A stretch of DNA of 64,000 nucleotides from JAEUOS01 sp031423955 (GTDB lineage Bacteria; Pseudomonadota; Gammaproteobacteria; Burkholderiales; JAEUOS01): positions 7,969 through 71,968 of the forward strand of contig JANPGJ010000547.1 of NCBI GenBank assembly GCA_031423955.1, in the 5' to 3' direction. Position numbers and translations under genes: made by a program. Each line of letters starts with the position of its first letter. The first letter of the stretch is position 1. Shown here piece after piece: positions 51,190-60,145 of the stretch. A model generated the notes under the pieces. That model had not been told where the DNA came from. It saw only the letters and a list, made by a program, of their open reading frames with translations, and did no database searches.

Positions 51190-54100
51190 TCGTCAACTCC
51201 TCTCCTGAGTGGAAGACTTGCTCGACGCCCCGAACTTGTTGAACCTTTGGCAGGCTGTGGAGGATTCAGACGGTCAAGGATCCTTTGGGCCTGACGCAGC
51301 GGATCTCCCAACATACTATCGGGGCTGCCCGTTGCACCATCTGGCAGTGGAATTAGCGGCAGTCGAGGCTCTGGAACGTTCGGTAGAGGAGGATCGTAGT
51401 CACGTCCAACCTTGTTTACTGCATCCTGGTCACGCTTCATCTGCCGTTCGTATTTATCCACTTCAGCTTCACAAGCGGGATCGCCTTGGTCTTGCGCGCA
51501 ACGCGGATACGGCACAAAGTGGTACGGCCCGAGGCGCGGGCTATCGAGTCCCCGTGGATCGATTCTCGATAGCGGATTTGCCATGACATAGGTGTATGTA
51601 TTGATCCCGCCCGCCAACCCGATGGGATCAGATTGCACATACCGCCCCGTCCTCGGATCGTAATCCCGGAAGTAGTTGTAATGAAGTCCAGTCTCCGCAT
51701 CAAAGTACTGTCCCGGGAACCGCAATGGAAAACTAAAGCGCAGTCCGTTGCCGTCAGGATCATCATTTGGCGGCAGGTCTCCAAACGGGTCAGAATCCCA
51801 CCGCCAAATCGTCGTGCCTGCTTGGCTACGCACCGCTCTTGGAGTATTCAAATGGTCCGTATCAATCGTATAAACAGAACTTGCATCTGCCGGTAGAAAT
51901 TTGACGGCGTCCGCAACGACAACCCCATCTGCGCTATCCGTAAGCGTTACTTTATGGCCCGCCCCGCTGATGAGCGTAAAACTTCCGAGAAACACCCACT
52001 GGCCGCTTCGCTGTTTTTGGTTTACAACGACGCTTGTGACGCCACCCAAATGAGAAACTTGGTACGTGGCGTTCGTCGCACGGTCGGTGTTCGAAACCCA
52101 ACGAGCGTAGACGTTGTAGCCCCCACTGGGAAGGCTGGATGGGGCCCAAGTTGCCGAATTCGCGCCTGTACCGGCGGCCCGGTACAAATATCCTCCACCA
52201 AGCGCGTCACTCCCTGTTGTGGACGACCATGTTCCTGCCACGCTAAAGCCAGTACCGCCGTTGTCGATGACCGAGGGATTGTCTGCAAGCACGGCAATCG
52301 GAATGTCACCCAGATAAACATACTCACGAATGGCTGAACTACCCTGATAGTCGCCAATCAAGCGTCCTTGTTCATCATAGGCGTAGTCCGTGTTGGCATA
52401 GTTATTGGAGTACCCGCCGATCTTGTTTACACGCTGGCCCAAGCCATTAAATTGGATCTCCTTGATATAGTTGCTTGGATACGATGTGAACATCGTGTCG
52501 ACAAACGTTGAAATCCGGCCGCTATCGTCATACGTAAACGTACGCCCTCCCAGATTGACAGCATTTCCTGCAGCGTCATAAGCAAACGTGCTCGCCGGTA
52601 CCGGACCGGCGCTGCTCAACAATCGATTGCTGTTGGCAGCAGTGGTGTAGTTGTAGCTATTTACCCCGATCGATAGGTTAGTCCGATTGCCATTCGCGTC
52701 GTAGGTATAAGCACGCGACGTGTTGCTTGCAACGAAGCCTGTGACTCGATCAAGGTCGTCGTAAGAAAATATCTGAATCGAATTGACCGGGCCATCATTA
52801 ATCTGTGTAATGCGATCCGCATTGTCATAAGTGACAGTGCGTGTGGCGCCACCAACCGGATGAGTGCGCATTCTGCCGTCAGCATCAAAGGTTCGCGATG
52901 CAACAGTTGAATTTCCCCAGACCCAAGCCTTTGGCTGGCCAAACGGGTGCCATGTAATGCCACTCACAATCGAGGTGTTGTCAATACTCAATGCGGATAC
53001 GCGGCCCGCGAGATCATAGGTATATCTTGCTGTTCGGCCAGACGGGTAGACCATTGATACAAGTCGGCCAGCCGCGTCGTAGCCGTAAGTCGTGACAAGC
53101 AACCCACCACCGTAGGCCTTCGTTTGCCTCCTGCTGGTGACACGCCCCTGAAGGTCGTATGTCCATGCAGTCGTCCCGCTGGAATCGACCAGGGTCGTCA
53201 GGCGACCTTTGCCGTTTGCCCCTTCGTCATACCGAAACGTGTCGATCTTCGTACCGCTGGCCCCGCCGTAACGCTTGGTCAAAACGCGATTCAACGCGTC
53301 ATACGTATAGATCGTTGTCTTTCCGCGAGCGTCGGTGCTGGTTGCCACGTTTCCAGCGGCATCGAATGTGCGCGCAGTTGTCCCGGTATCCGGACTGACT
53401 TGTAGGGTGGCGTCACCCAGGCCGGTCATGGTGTAGTTGGTGACAAGATTGCGCGGATCGGTGACGCGGGTTAGCTGATCCTGCCCGTCATAGCCATAGC
53501 TGATCACCGGATTCGGCTGATTGGCGCCGGGACTGGGCTGCGTGACCGCGACGAGTCTGTTTAGAGCGTCGTAGGCGTTGGTGGTCATGCGGTTGAGCGG
53601 ATCGTTGACCATGATCAGGTTGCCCTGGGGGTCATACGTGTAGCTGGTCGTCTGATTCTGCGCACCGATGCTCTGGACCATGCGATTGAGCGCGTCGTAC
53701 ACGCGGCTACGGGTTTGCGCCAGCGCGTTGGCTGGGTCGAATACCTCTTCCTTGGTACGGTTGCCGCGCAAATCGAGCGTGTAAACGATGCGATTGCCGA
53801 GGTTGTCGCCAATGCTCGTCATCCGGTGTGCCGCGTCATAGCCGTAAGTGACAAAGGAATTGTCGGGTAGCGTGGCCTTGATGAGTTGGCCGACAGGGTC
53901 GTAGTCGTAAACCGTGACTTCGCCGCCGACATTGCGACTCTTCAGGCGTTGGCGGCTGTCATAGGTCAACTGCGTGGTGAGCCCGTTCGGATCGACGACG
54001 GTGAGTGGCTGACCGTGCGGGTTGCACGACGTGATCTGAGTGACGTGACCAAGCGCGTTGGTGACCGACGCAACATTCCCGCGCCGGCCGATTTCGCTGT

Positions 54101-56396
54101 CGGTGCTTGGGTAATAGGCATAGGTCGTGATGTCGGCCACGTCTGTGCGCGGTCCATTTGCGCTCAGAACCTGGCCAACGGTATCGTAGGTATAGGTCCA
54201 GGTACGCGCGGTACCCGTTGGCGGCGCTGCCAATCCCAGAGCGCCGGTGGCATCGGTAGTGGCCTGGATGGTCTTGGTGAGGACGTTGCCGCGATCGCCG
54301 GGGTTGCTTGCGGTAGGGGGGCCATACGTGTAAGTTGTGACCCGCAATGGTTCCGCCACCTTGGTCGGTTGCCGCCAATCCGCTGACCATTCGGTGCTGA
54401 TCATTCGCGCAGGCGCAGCAAGCACAGGGGTTCCAGCAATCATCGACGCACAATCGGTCGATCCAGACAGGCCTTCGATTCGGCGCGTTTCTAGCTTGCG
54501 ATTCAGGTCGTTCGCGTAACACGTCTTGTAGCCGTTCCAGTTAACTCGACTGGCGACATTGCCGCCGGAATCATAGGTTGTGGCGCTGTTGGCGCCACAA
54601 CCCAGGCACGGCGCCGAAATACCGGTCAACCGCACCATTCCAAGCTGGACCGCAAACCCGAACGTGCGAGTCGTCGTTGTAGGCGCAGTCGAAGCCCCTT
54701 GGGTGTACGTTACGCTGGTTTGTCCTGCAGCAGGCGAGTCGTAAGCGAAGGCGATTTTGTCGACCCCTCCGGCATGCTCGGTTGACGTTGCGCGCCCTTG
54801 GCAATCGTACTTGTAGGTTGAGTACCGCTGCCCGTTCTCGTCGGTGATCCCGGTCAGGTGATTGACGAGATGCCAATTTGTCAGGCCATACGCGGATATA
54901 CCGGGGCAGGCAGCGCCATTATTGATGTTGGCAACTTCGTTGTAGTGATAGATGCGGGATTGCCCATCTGGAAATGTCACTCTGGTGAGATTCTCCGCGT
55001 CACAAAAGTACCTGGATGCGCCTGTGGTGCAGCCGCCGGAAGGCCCGTTATGTTCGTATGTGAAAACACCTGCGGCCGCATCAGCGATCTTTATCACACG
55101 AAACGCGGCGTCATACTGCAGATTTATCTGCCGACCAAACGGGTCAGACACGCACATCAACTGCGGACGGTTTGGCGGCACAATAGCTTGACCTGTCGCA
55201 TCCAATTGATGCGCCCAGGCGTTCGGACCCACACATTGAGGGGGTACATATTCGGGCGGATGCGGGACCCCGACCGTAGTGGGAGACGCGCTGGAGTAGT
55301 ACATTTGCCCCGCGCCGTCTGAATAACCGAGGCGCGTCACCAACCCTTGACGATCGCTGATCTGCAGCAATGAGCCATAGAGATCGTAGAGCTCTACCGT
55401 CTCGCCATCTTCTGCAATGAGCTTCCACCCCTGGACCGTGTTGCCCGACACCACGCCAACCAACTTGTCGGCGATATCCGAATCAGGTACCCACGGTCCG
55501 GCCAAGTTGCCCTGCGCGGCAATCGACAAGAAAAAACGAATGATCCTGCCGTCCGGCCTGCTCGCCGTCATCGTGCTGCTACCCTGAAATTGATCCAAAT
55601 CGATTCGTCTCTCAAAATCGAACACCCATTTGGACCTGCGGATGGAAGGCGCGCTCGAGTTGTAGGTTCGTCGAATCGCCAGTCCTGTTGCGTTCACCGG
55701 AGCGGCATCGGTTTCGATTTGGTACTTGTTTCCGGTACCTGAGTTGACCGGATTGCCCTGCCCTTGGCATGGAGCGCCTGGTGGGCAGGGACCACCATTC
55801 TTGCCAGGATCTGGCACGTTCGAAGCGCAGAAAAAATTCCCGTTCACGTCGAATGAGGGGTACGTTCCCTGGTCGCAACGCCGAGCGGTAATTCCGATCA
55901 AGCCCGAGGAAAAACCATCCCAAGTTGATGCGGGATCATGGCTAATTCTGCATTGCGTGGCGTTTTCGTATATCGGGTAGTACGTCGCGACCCCCGAACT
56001 GCTCAATATTCCTCTGCCACCAGTTGGATACAACTGCCAAAACCCGCTAGTGCAAGCGGTCGAGGGCGAGCCGTAGATGTAAGGCCAGCCAAATTTATCC
56101 GGATAACCCCCAGGCGCGAAACTGAATATGTCGTAGCCCACGACGTAGGCTGGGGCATTTGCAGAAAACGCTGAACCAAACACCACGCACAGGAATGCGC
56201 AGTAGCGGATGCCTCGCAGACGAATCTGGCGATTCGATTGGATGAATACCCGCTCAACAATCAGCCTCAATAGCGATAGGAACGTGGGTCGGCTACGATC
56301 GGCAGGGGAACGCCTTTCGGTCGCCGTTGAACCGCCAACCCCTCTTCCCATTTGAAAGAAGTTCGACGAAGTTCTCAGTCGCACGCTTTCTGACAT
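51174..56396 (-). CDS. RHS repeat protein with golvesin-like domain
   Basis: A protein of about 1740 residues. A hydrophobic stretch with signal-peptide character (RGIRYCAFLCVVFGSAFSANAPA) lies near residues 60-85, so the true start may be later than ATG 56396. A DUF6531-like region (GNPVNSGTGNKYQIETDAAP) leads into dozens of YD/RHS repeats such as TTYTYDAAGR-type units. A golvesin C-terminal-like carbohydrate-binding fold is inserted near the end (ATWAPSSLPSGGYNVYARW). The core ends DPIGLAGGINTYTYVMANPLSRIDPRGLD. The remaining 115 or so residues are a unique Pro-rich tail without a recognised toxin. Base composition is lower in GC. Confidence 0.92.
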   Translation of the reverse strand: MSESVRLRTSSNFFQMGRGVGGSTATERRSPADRSRPTFLSLLRLIVERVFIQSNRQIRLRGIRYCAFLCVVFGSAFSANAPAYVVGYDIFSFAPGGYPDKFGWPYIYGSPSTACTSGFWQLYPTGGRGILSSSGVATYYPIYENATQCRISHDPASTWDGFSSGLIGITARRCDQGTYPSFDVNGNFFCASNVPDPGKNGGPCPPGAPCQGQGNPVNSGTGNKYQIETDAAPVNATGLAIRRTYNSSAPSIRRSKWVFDFERRIDLDQFQGSSTMTASRPDGRIIRFFLSIAAQGNLAGPWVPDSDIADKLVGVVSGNTVQGWKLIAEDGETVELYDLYGSLLQISDRQGLVTRLGYSDGAGQMYYSSASPTTVGVPHPPEYVPPQCVGPNAWAHQLDATGQAIVPPNRPQLMCVSDPFGRQINLQYDAAFRVIKIADAAAGVFTYEHNGPSGGCTTGASRYFCDAENLTRVTFPDGQSRIYHYNEVANINNGAACPGISAYGLTNWHLVNHLTGITDENGQRYSTYKYDCQGRATSTEHAGGVDKIAFAYDSPAAGQTSVTYTQGASTAPTTTTRTFGFAVQLGMVRLTGISAPCLGCGANSATTYDSGGNVASRVNWNGYKTCYANDLNRKLETRRIEGLSGSTDCASMIAGTPVLAAPARMISTEWSADWRQPTKVAEPLRVTTYTYGPPTASNPGDRGNVLTKTIQATTDATGALGLAAPPTGTARTWTYTYDTVGQVLSANGPRTDVADITTYAYYPSTDSEIGRRGNVASVTNALGHVTQITSCNPHGQPLTVVDPNGLTTQLTYDSRQRLKSRNVGGEVTVYDYDPVGQLIKATLPDNSFVTYGYDAAHRMTSIGDNLGNRIVYTLDLRGNRTKEEVFDPANALAQTRSRVYDALNRMVQSIGAQNQTTSYTYDPQGNLIMVNDPLNRMTTNAYDALNRLVAVTQPSPGANQPNPVISYGYDGQDQLTRVTDPRNLVTNYTMTGLGDATLQVSPDTGTTARTFDAAGNVATSTDARGKTTIYTYDALNRVLTKRYGGASGTKIDTFRYDEGANGKGRLTTLVDSSGTTAWTYDLQGRVTSRRQTKAYGGGLLVTTYGYDAAGRLVSMVYPSGRTARYTYDLAGRVSALSIDNTSIVSGITWHPFGQPKAWVWGNSTVASRTFDADGRMRTHPVGGATRTVTYDNADRITQINDGPVNSIQIFSYDDLDRVTGFVASNTSRAYTYDANGNRTNLSIGVNSYNYTTAANSNRLLSSAGPVPASTFAYDAAGNAVNLGGRTFTYDDSGRISTFVDTMFTSYPSNYIKEIQFNGLGQRVNKIGGYSNNYANTDYAYDEQGRLIGDYQGSSAIREYVYLGDIPIAVLADNPSVIDNGGTGFSVAGTWSSTTGSDALGGGYLYRAAGTGANSATWAPSSLPSGGYNVYARWVSNTDRATNATYQVSHLGGVTSVVVNQKQRSGQWVFLGSFTLISGAGHKVTLTDSADGVVVADAVKFLPADASSVYTIDTDHLNTPRAVRSQAGTTIWRWDSDPFGDLPPNDDPDGNGLRFSFPLRFPGQYFDAETGLHYNYFRDYDPRTGRYVQSDPIGLAGGINTYTYVMANPLSRIDPRGLDSPRLGPYHFVPYPRCAQDQGDPACEAEVDKYERQMKRDQDAVNKVGRDYDPPLPNVPEPRLPLIPLPDGATGSPDSMLGDPLRQAQRILDRLNPPQPAKGSTSSGRRASLPLRRGVDECRSP

Positions 56397-56706
56397 AACG
56401 GCCTCAAGGCAAAGCGCACGCCGCTGGCGTTGGAGCAAACCCGCGTCGAACACCCGTGACCCGGCTAAGTCCGTCGCGAAATTGGCAACGGCAATATGCG
56501 TCGACGTCGCAATATCGCCATCAGTTCAATGCAGGGCACGCGTGATTCTTGTTAAGGGAAGATCACTCGATAATTTTTTTCTAAAATCCGCTGCCTGTCA
56601 ATCGATATCTTGATTGGGACAAGTTTTCCGGATAAGCCACGGGCAACCCGACTTTGCTCCAGTGCCAAGACTACGCAGCAAGTATTGGCAGTAGAGATCA
56701 AGCGCG
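56397..56706. other. RHS upstream region
   Basis: About 310 bases between the RHS start and tRNA-Leu. It is AT-rich around 56560-56600 (runs of T/A), where the minus-strand RHS promoter is likely. I see no gene and no direct repeat of the tRNA end that would mark an attachment site. Confidence 0.5.
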
Positions 56707-56793
56707 TGGTGCCCGGGGCCGGAATCGAACCGGCATGGCCTTGCGGCCGGCAGATTTTGAGTCTGCTGCATTTACCTATTTCGCCACCCGGGC
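56707..56793 (-). tRNA. tRNA-Leu (anticodon CAA)
   Basis: An 87-nt tRNA with encoded CCA. Acceptor GCCCGGG pairs with CCCGGGC. The anticodon stem-loop is GCAGA-CTCAAAA-TCTGC, giving anticodon CAA for TTG codons. A long variable arm (CGGCCGCAAGGCCA region) is typical of leucine tRNAs. The T-arm is GCCGG-TTCGATT-CCGGC. It lies at the edge of the RHS/CPBP accessory island. Confidence 0.96.
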
Positions 56794-56921
56794 TGCAGGT
56801 TTTCGCCGCTGTCCCAGGGCGAAAACGAGGTCGAATGAAAGCGCGAAGCTTCAATGCTTAGCCGATGCCAAGCAACCCTTTAGTTTTCCCCGAACCGTCG
56901 CATCTTGGTAGATGCCAGATT

Positions 56922-57167
56922 TCAATTGGCCTCCAAACGGTGCGCGCTGACCAAGGTTGACCATTTGTCGATCTCGCGCCGGATTGGCGCGGCAAACGCA
57001 TTGAGGCCGGCGGGGTCTGTTTCGGTGCCGCTTTTTTCAACCCGTCCAAGTGTGTCGGCCAGGGCTGCAACCTCCGATGCTTGCGACAGGGCCGAAAAAT
57101 GCAAGACAAGCTGAGCGCCCGATGCCGCCAATCCATGCCGGAGTGCAACACCGATGCGAAATTTCAT
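56922..57167 (-). pseudogene. Internally deleted Bug/TctC gene
   Basis: An 81-codon frame joins a Bug-like N terminus (MKFRIGVALRHGLAASG) to a Bug C terminus (RVEKSGTETDPAGLNAFAAPIRREIDKWSTLV), missing about 250 residues. It matches both ends of the full gene at 49239-50228, where the corresponding C-terminal stretch begins RVEKSGTEIDPAG. The ATG overlaps the CoA-transferase stop (ATGA), so it was once translated as part of that operon. Even the first bases after its stop resemble the MaoC start region downstream of the full copy. Confidence 0.85.
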
Positions 57168-58390
57168 TCCGCTGTGTTTTGGTAAGACGATGCCAGCACG
57201 CCGTCCGCACGCAACTGCGCGATCTCTTCCTCGCTCATGCCCAGCATGTCAGTAAGAATGTCGGTGCCTTGCTCGCCGATCCCCGGCCAATGCATGCGCG
57301 GATCGCCGGGTGCCGGTACGAGCGCACCCGGTATCGTGACCCACGGCACCGGGTTGAGGCCGTCCGGCGCCGCTTCCGCCACGATCCCGGCTGCCCGCAC
57401 CTGCGGATCATCAGGCCATGAGCGGAAATCGTGGATGCGGCTGGCGAGCACATCGGCCGCCTGAAAGATTGCCAGCCATTGCGTGGTGCTGCGGGTCAGT
57501 AGCGGGGCCTGGAGCAGCGGCAGCAGGGCTGCGAGATTGGCCGCGCGCTGCGCGAAATCGCTGAAGCGCGCATCCAGCGCGAGCGCCGGTACCCCGAGCG
57601 CGTTGCAGATGGTCGCGAAATGCGCTTCCTTGGTCAGCGTGATCGCGATCCAGCCGTCGGCGGTGCGATAGCTGCCGGCCGGCGCATTGAGTTTGGGTGC
57701 CGGGCCGCCTTCGAGCCGTTCTTCGATAAATTTCATCGCCATCAACGCGCCGGTCGCATGCATCAGCGAAACGTCGATATGCCGCCCTTCATTCTCGAAC
57801 GGCCGCGCGGCCAACGCCGCCGCCAGCGCCTGGAACGCATAGAGCGCGGTGGTGTAGTCGGCCGACAGAAAGCCGGTCGGTCGCGGCGTTCCGGCGCTGT
57901 CGCGATTGGCCATCATCATTCCGGAAAAGGCCTGCGCGACGGTGTCGGAGGCAGGCAGTTCGCGCGCCGGACCGGTCTGGCCGAAGCCACTGACCGACAG
58001 GTACAGCACTTTCGGGTTGCCGGCGCGCACCGCGCCATAGCCGACGCCCAGGCGGTCCATCACGCCGGGGCGGAAATTTTCGATCAGCACGTCGCAACAG
58101 GCGGCCATGCGCGCCAGCAGCGCGCGGCCGGTCGCCGGCTTCAGGTCGAGCGCGATCGACCGCTTGCCGCGGTTGGCGGTGAGATCGAGCGAGTTGTGCG
58201 AACCGATGCGCTTGCCCAGCGCGCGCCCCCAGTCGCCGGTGAACGGTTCGACCTTGGTGACGTCGGCGCCGTACTGGGCGAGCAGCATGGCGCAGTATGG
58301 GCCGGCGATGCCCTGGGATACGTCGAGCACGCGCAGGCCGGCATAGGGGCGCGCATAGGTCGGACTTGCCGCGTTGTGCAGGGTGGTCAC
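57164..58390 (-). CDS. CaiB/BaiF family CoA-transferase (type III)
   Basis: A 408-residue class III CoA-transferase. N-terminal LRVLDVSQGIAGPYCAMLLAQYGADVTKVEPFTGDWGRALG, SIALDLKPATGRALLARMAACCDVLIENFRPGVMDRLG, and the catalytic Asp in GFLSADYTTALYAFQALAAALAAR are all present. It transfers CoA between a carboxylic acid and a CoA thioester. Its stop overlaps the start of the shrunken Bug gene, suggesting an ancestral CoA-transferase-Bug-MaoC operon. Confidence 0.92.
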   Translation of the reverse strand: MTTLHNAASPTYARPYAGLRVLDVSQGIAGPYCAMLLAQYGADVTKVEPFTGDWGRALGKRIGSHNSLDLTANRGKRSIALDLKPATGRALLARMAACCDVLIENFRPGVMDRLGVGYGAVRAGNPKVLYLSVSGFGQTGPARELPASDTVAQAFSGMMMANRDSAGTPRPTGFLSADYTTALYAFQALAAALAARPFENEGRHIDVSLMHATGALMAMKFIEERLEGGPAPKLNAPAGSYRTADGWIAITLTKEAHFATICNALGVPALALDARFSDFAQRAANLAALLPLLQAPLLTRSTTQWLAIFQAADVLASRIHDFRSWPDDPQVRAAGIVAEAAPDGLNPVPWVTIPGALVPAPGDPRMHWPGIGEQGTDILTDMLGMSEEEIAQLRADGVLASSYQNTAE

Positions 58391-58562
58391 GGGTCTGGCT
58401 CGAAAATGGGAAGAGCCAGTCTACCAACTGGCCATCACGCGCGCTGACGCGCTGCCGCACGGCAACGACCTTCGACAAACGTGACGGCGCCTGCAAGTCG
58501 CGCGCCGCCGATTCCCGCGCGGCGCTAATATGCGCGTTCGCAACCCAACCGAGGGATTATCC

Positions 58563-58961
58563 ATGACCATACAAGCAATCAACCCTGCGGCCTTGTCCAA
58601 GCCGACCGGCTATTCCCACGTGACCATCGTGTCTGCCGGTCGTCAGGTGTACGTCGCCGGCCAGGTGGCCTTGAATGCACAAGGTCAGTTGGTCGGCAAG
58701 GGCGACCTCGCCGCCCAGGCGGAGCAGGTCTATGCCAACCTGGCTGCGGCGCTGGGCGCGGCAGGCGCCAGGTTCGCCAACGTCTTCAAGATGGTGACCT
58801 ACGTGGTCGACCTGACGCCGGACAAGGCGGCAGCGGTGCGTGGCGTGCGCAATCGCAATTTCGGCGACGGCCCCTATCCGGCATCGACCATGGTGGGTGT
58901 GACCTCGCTGGTCAGCCCCGACATGCTGATCGAAGTCGAGGTCATTGCCACACTCGATTGA
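58563..58961 (+). CDS. RidA family protein lacking the canonical arginine
   Basis: A 132-residue YjgF/RidA-fold protein: QVYVAGQVALNAQGQLVGKGDLAAQAEQVYANLAAALGAAGARFANVFKMVTYVVDL, then YPASTMVGVTSLVSPDMLIEVEVIATL. Enamine/imine deaminases have Arg in a PARS motif; here the site reads PAST, so classic RidA deaminase activity is unlikely and it belongs to a divergent Rid subfamily. GAGGG is upstream of the ATG. It diverges from the CoA-transferase. Confidence 0.9.
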   Translation: MTIQAINPAALSKPTGYSHVTIVSAGRQVYVAGQVALNAQGQLVGKGDLAAQAEQVYANLAAALGAAGARFANVFKMVTYVVDLTPDKAAAVRGVRNRNFGDGPYPASTMVGVTSLVSPDMLIEVEVIATLD

Positions 58962-59123
58962 TCAGGGCCGACGAGGCCATTCGGGTCGCGGCCCGGGTCT
59001 CTTGCCCGGACCGGCTCGATGGCTCGGGCCGGGCGGCGCGAAAACCCGGAATCGTATGCGTGAACGGGCCGGATTGCTGATCACGCGTGATGGGGCGAGG
59101 CCGCGGCCACTTACCGGGACGAC

Positions 59124-60083
59124 ATGAAATCGATCATCGCAATTCTGATCTGTACCCTGATGCTGGGCAGCGGGCAAGCATCGGCCCAGGCCTACCCGAA
59201 CAAGCCGATCCGCATGCTGGTGGGCTATGCCGCTGGTGGTGGCGCCGACGCACTGGCGCGCCTGACTGCGACTCACCTGGCCGAAGCGCTTGGCCAGCAG
59301 GTGCTGGTGGAAAACCGCGCCGGTGCCGGCGCTACGCTGGCCGCCGACGCGGTGGCCAAGGCGCCGGCCGATGGCTACACCCTGTTGTTCGGCGAAACCG
59401 GTTTGCTGATCGCGCCGGCCGTGTATGCCTCGGTGCCGTTTGATCCGATCAAGAGCTTCGCGCCGGTAGGTTCGGTATGCGCGCTGCCGCTGGTGGTGGT
59501 GGCCAATCCATCGGTGCCGGCGAAGAACACCGCGGAATTGGTGGCCTTGCTCAAGGCCAACCCCGGCAAGTACAGCTATGCCTCACCCGGCGTGGGCACG
59601 GTGCATCACCTGGCGATGGAGTTGTTCCGGAAGCAGGGCGGTTTTGATGTCGTGCATGTGCCCTACAAGGGCGCGGCGCCGATCATTCCCGATCTGATCG
59701 GTGGCCAGATTCCACTGGCGATTTTGTCCGCGCCACCGGCGCTGGCGCAGGCCCGTGCCGGCAAGCTCAAGGCAATCGCGCTGACCAGCCCGGTCAAGCT
59801 TGCCGGCGCGCCGGACTGGCCGGCACTGGCCGATACCTTTCCGGGCTTCGACGCATCGCCGCGCTTGTTCGTTCTGGCCCCGGCCGGCACACCGCCGGCG
59901 ATCATCGCGCGGCTCGACGCCGCGCTCAAGGCCATGCTGGCCAAACCAGTGGTGCAGGAGACACTGGTGGCGCAAGGGGCGACCGCCGTGTCGGCAAGCG
60001 CCGAGGAACTCGGCGCGTTCATGGCGGCAGAGGTGCGCAAATGGAGTGTGGTCGCGCGTGAATCGGGTGCGAAGGCCCAGTAA
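59124..60083 (+). CDS. Bug/TctC family periplasmic solute-binding protein
   Basis: A 319-residue orphan tripartite-transporter receptor. The signal peptide ends GQASAQ, then AYPNKPIRMLVGYAAGGGADALARLTATHLAEALGQQVLVENRAGAGATLAADAVAKAPADGYTL and YSYASPGVGTVHHLAMELF. About 160 noncoding bases separate it from ridA. It ends convergent with the ABC binding-protein gene, 62 bases away. Confidence 0.93.
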   Translation: MKSIIAILICTLMLGSGQASAQAYPNKPIRMLVGYAAGGGADALARLTATHLAEALGQQVLVENRAGAGATLAADAVAKAPADGYTLLFGETGLLIAPAVYASVPFDPIKSFAPVGSVCALPLVVVANPSVPAKNTAELVALLKANPGKYSYASPGVGTVHHLAMELFRKQGGFDVVHVPYKGAAPIIPDLIGGQIPLAILSAPPALAQARAGKLKAIALTSPVKLAGAPDWPALADTFPGFDASPRLFVLAPAGTPPAIIARLDAALKAMLAKPVVQETLVAQGATAVSASAEELGAFMAAEVRKWSVVARESGAKAQ

Positions 60084-60145
60084 GCCTGGGCAGCGCGTCT
60101 GAAGCGCCGTGGCATCCGGGAAGGCGCCTGGCGCCCGCAGGCGGC

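Noticed and set aside
50376..56793. RHS island as an integrative element attached at tRNA-Leu
   Set aside because: The tRNA lies at its edge, but I found no integrase and no direct repeat of the tRNA 3' end; the only similar string (TTCGATCCCGCCCCC near 50376) is in the wrong orientation and short.
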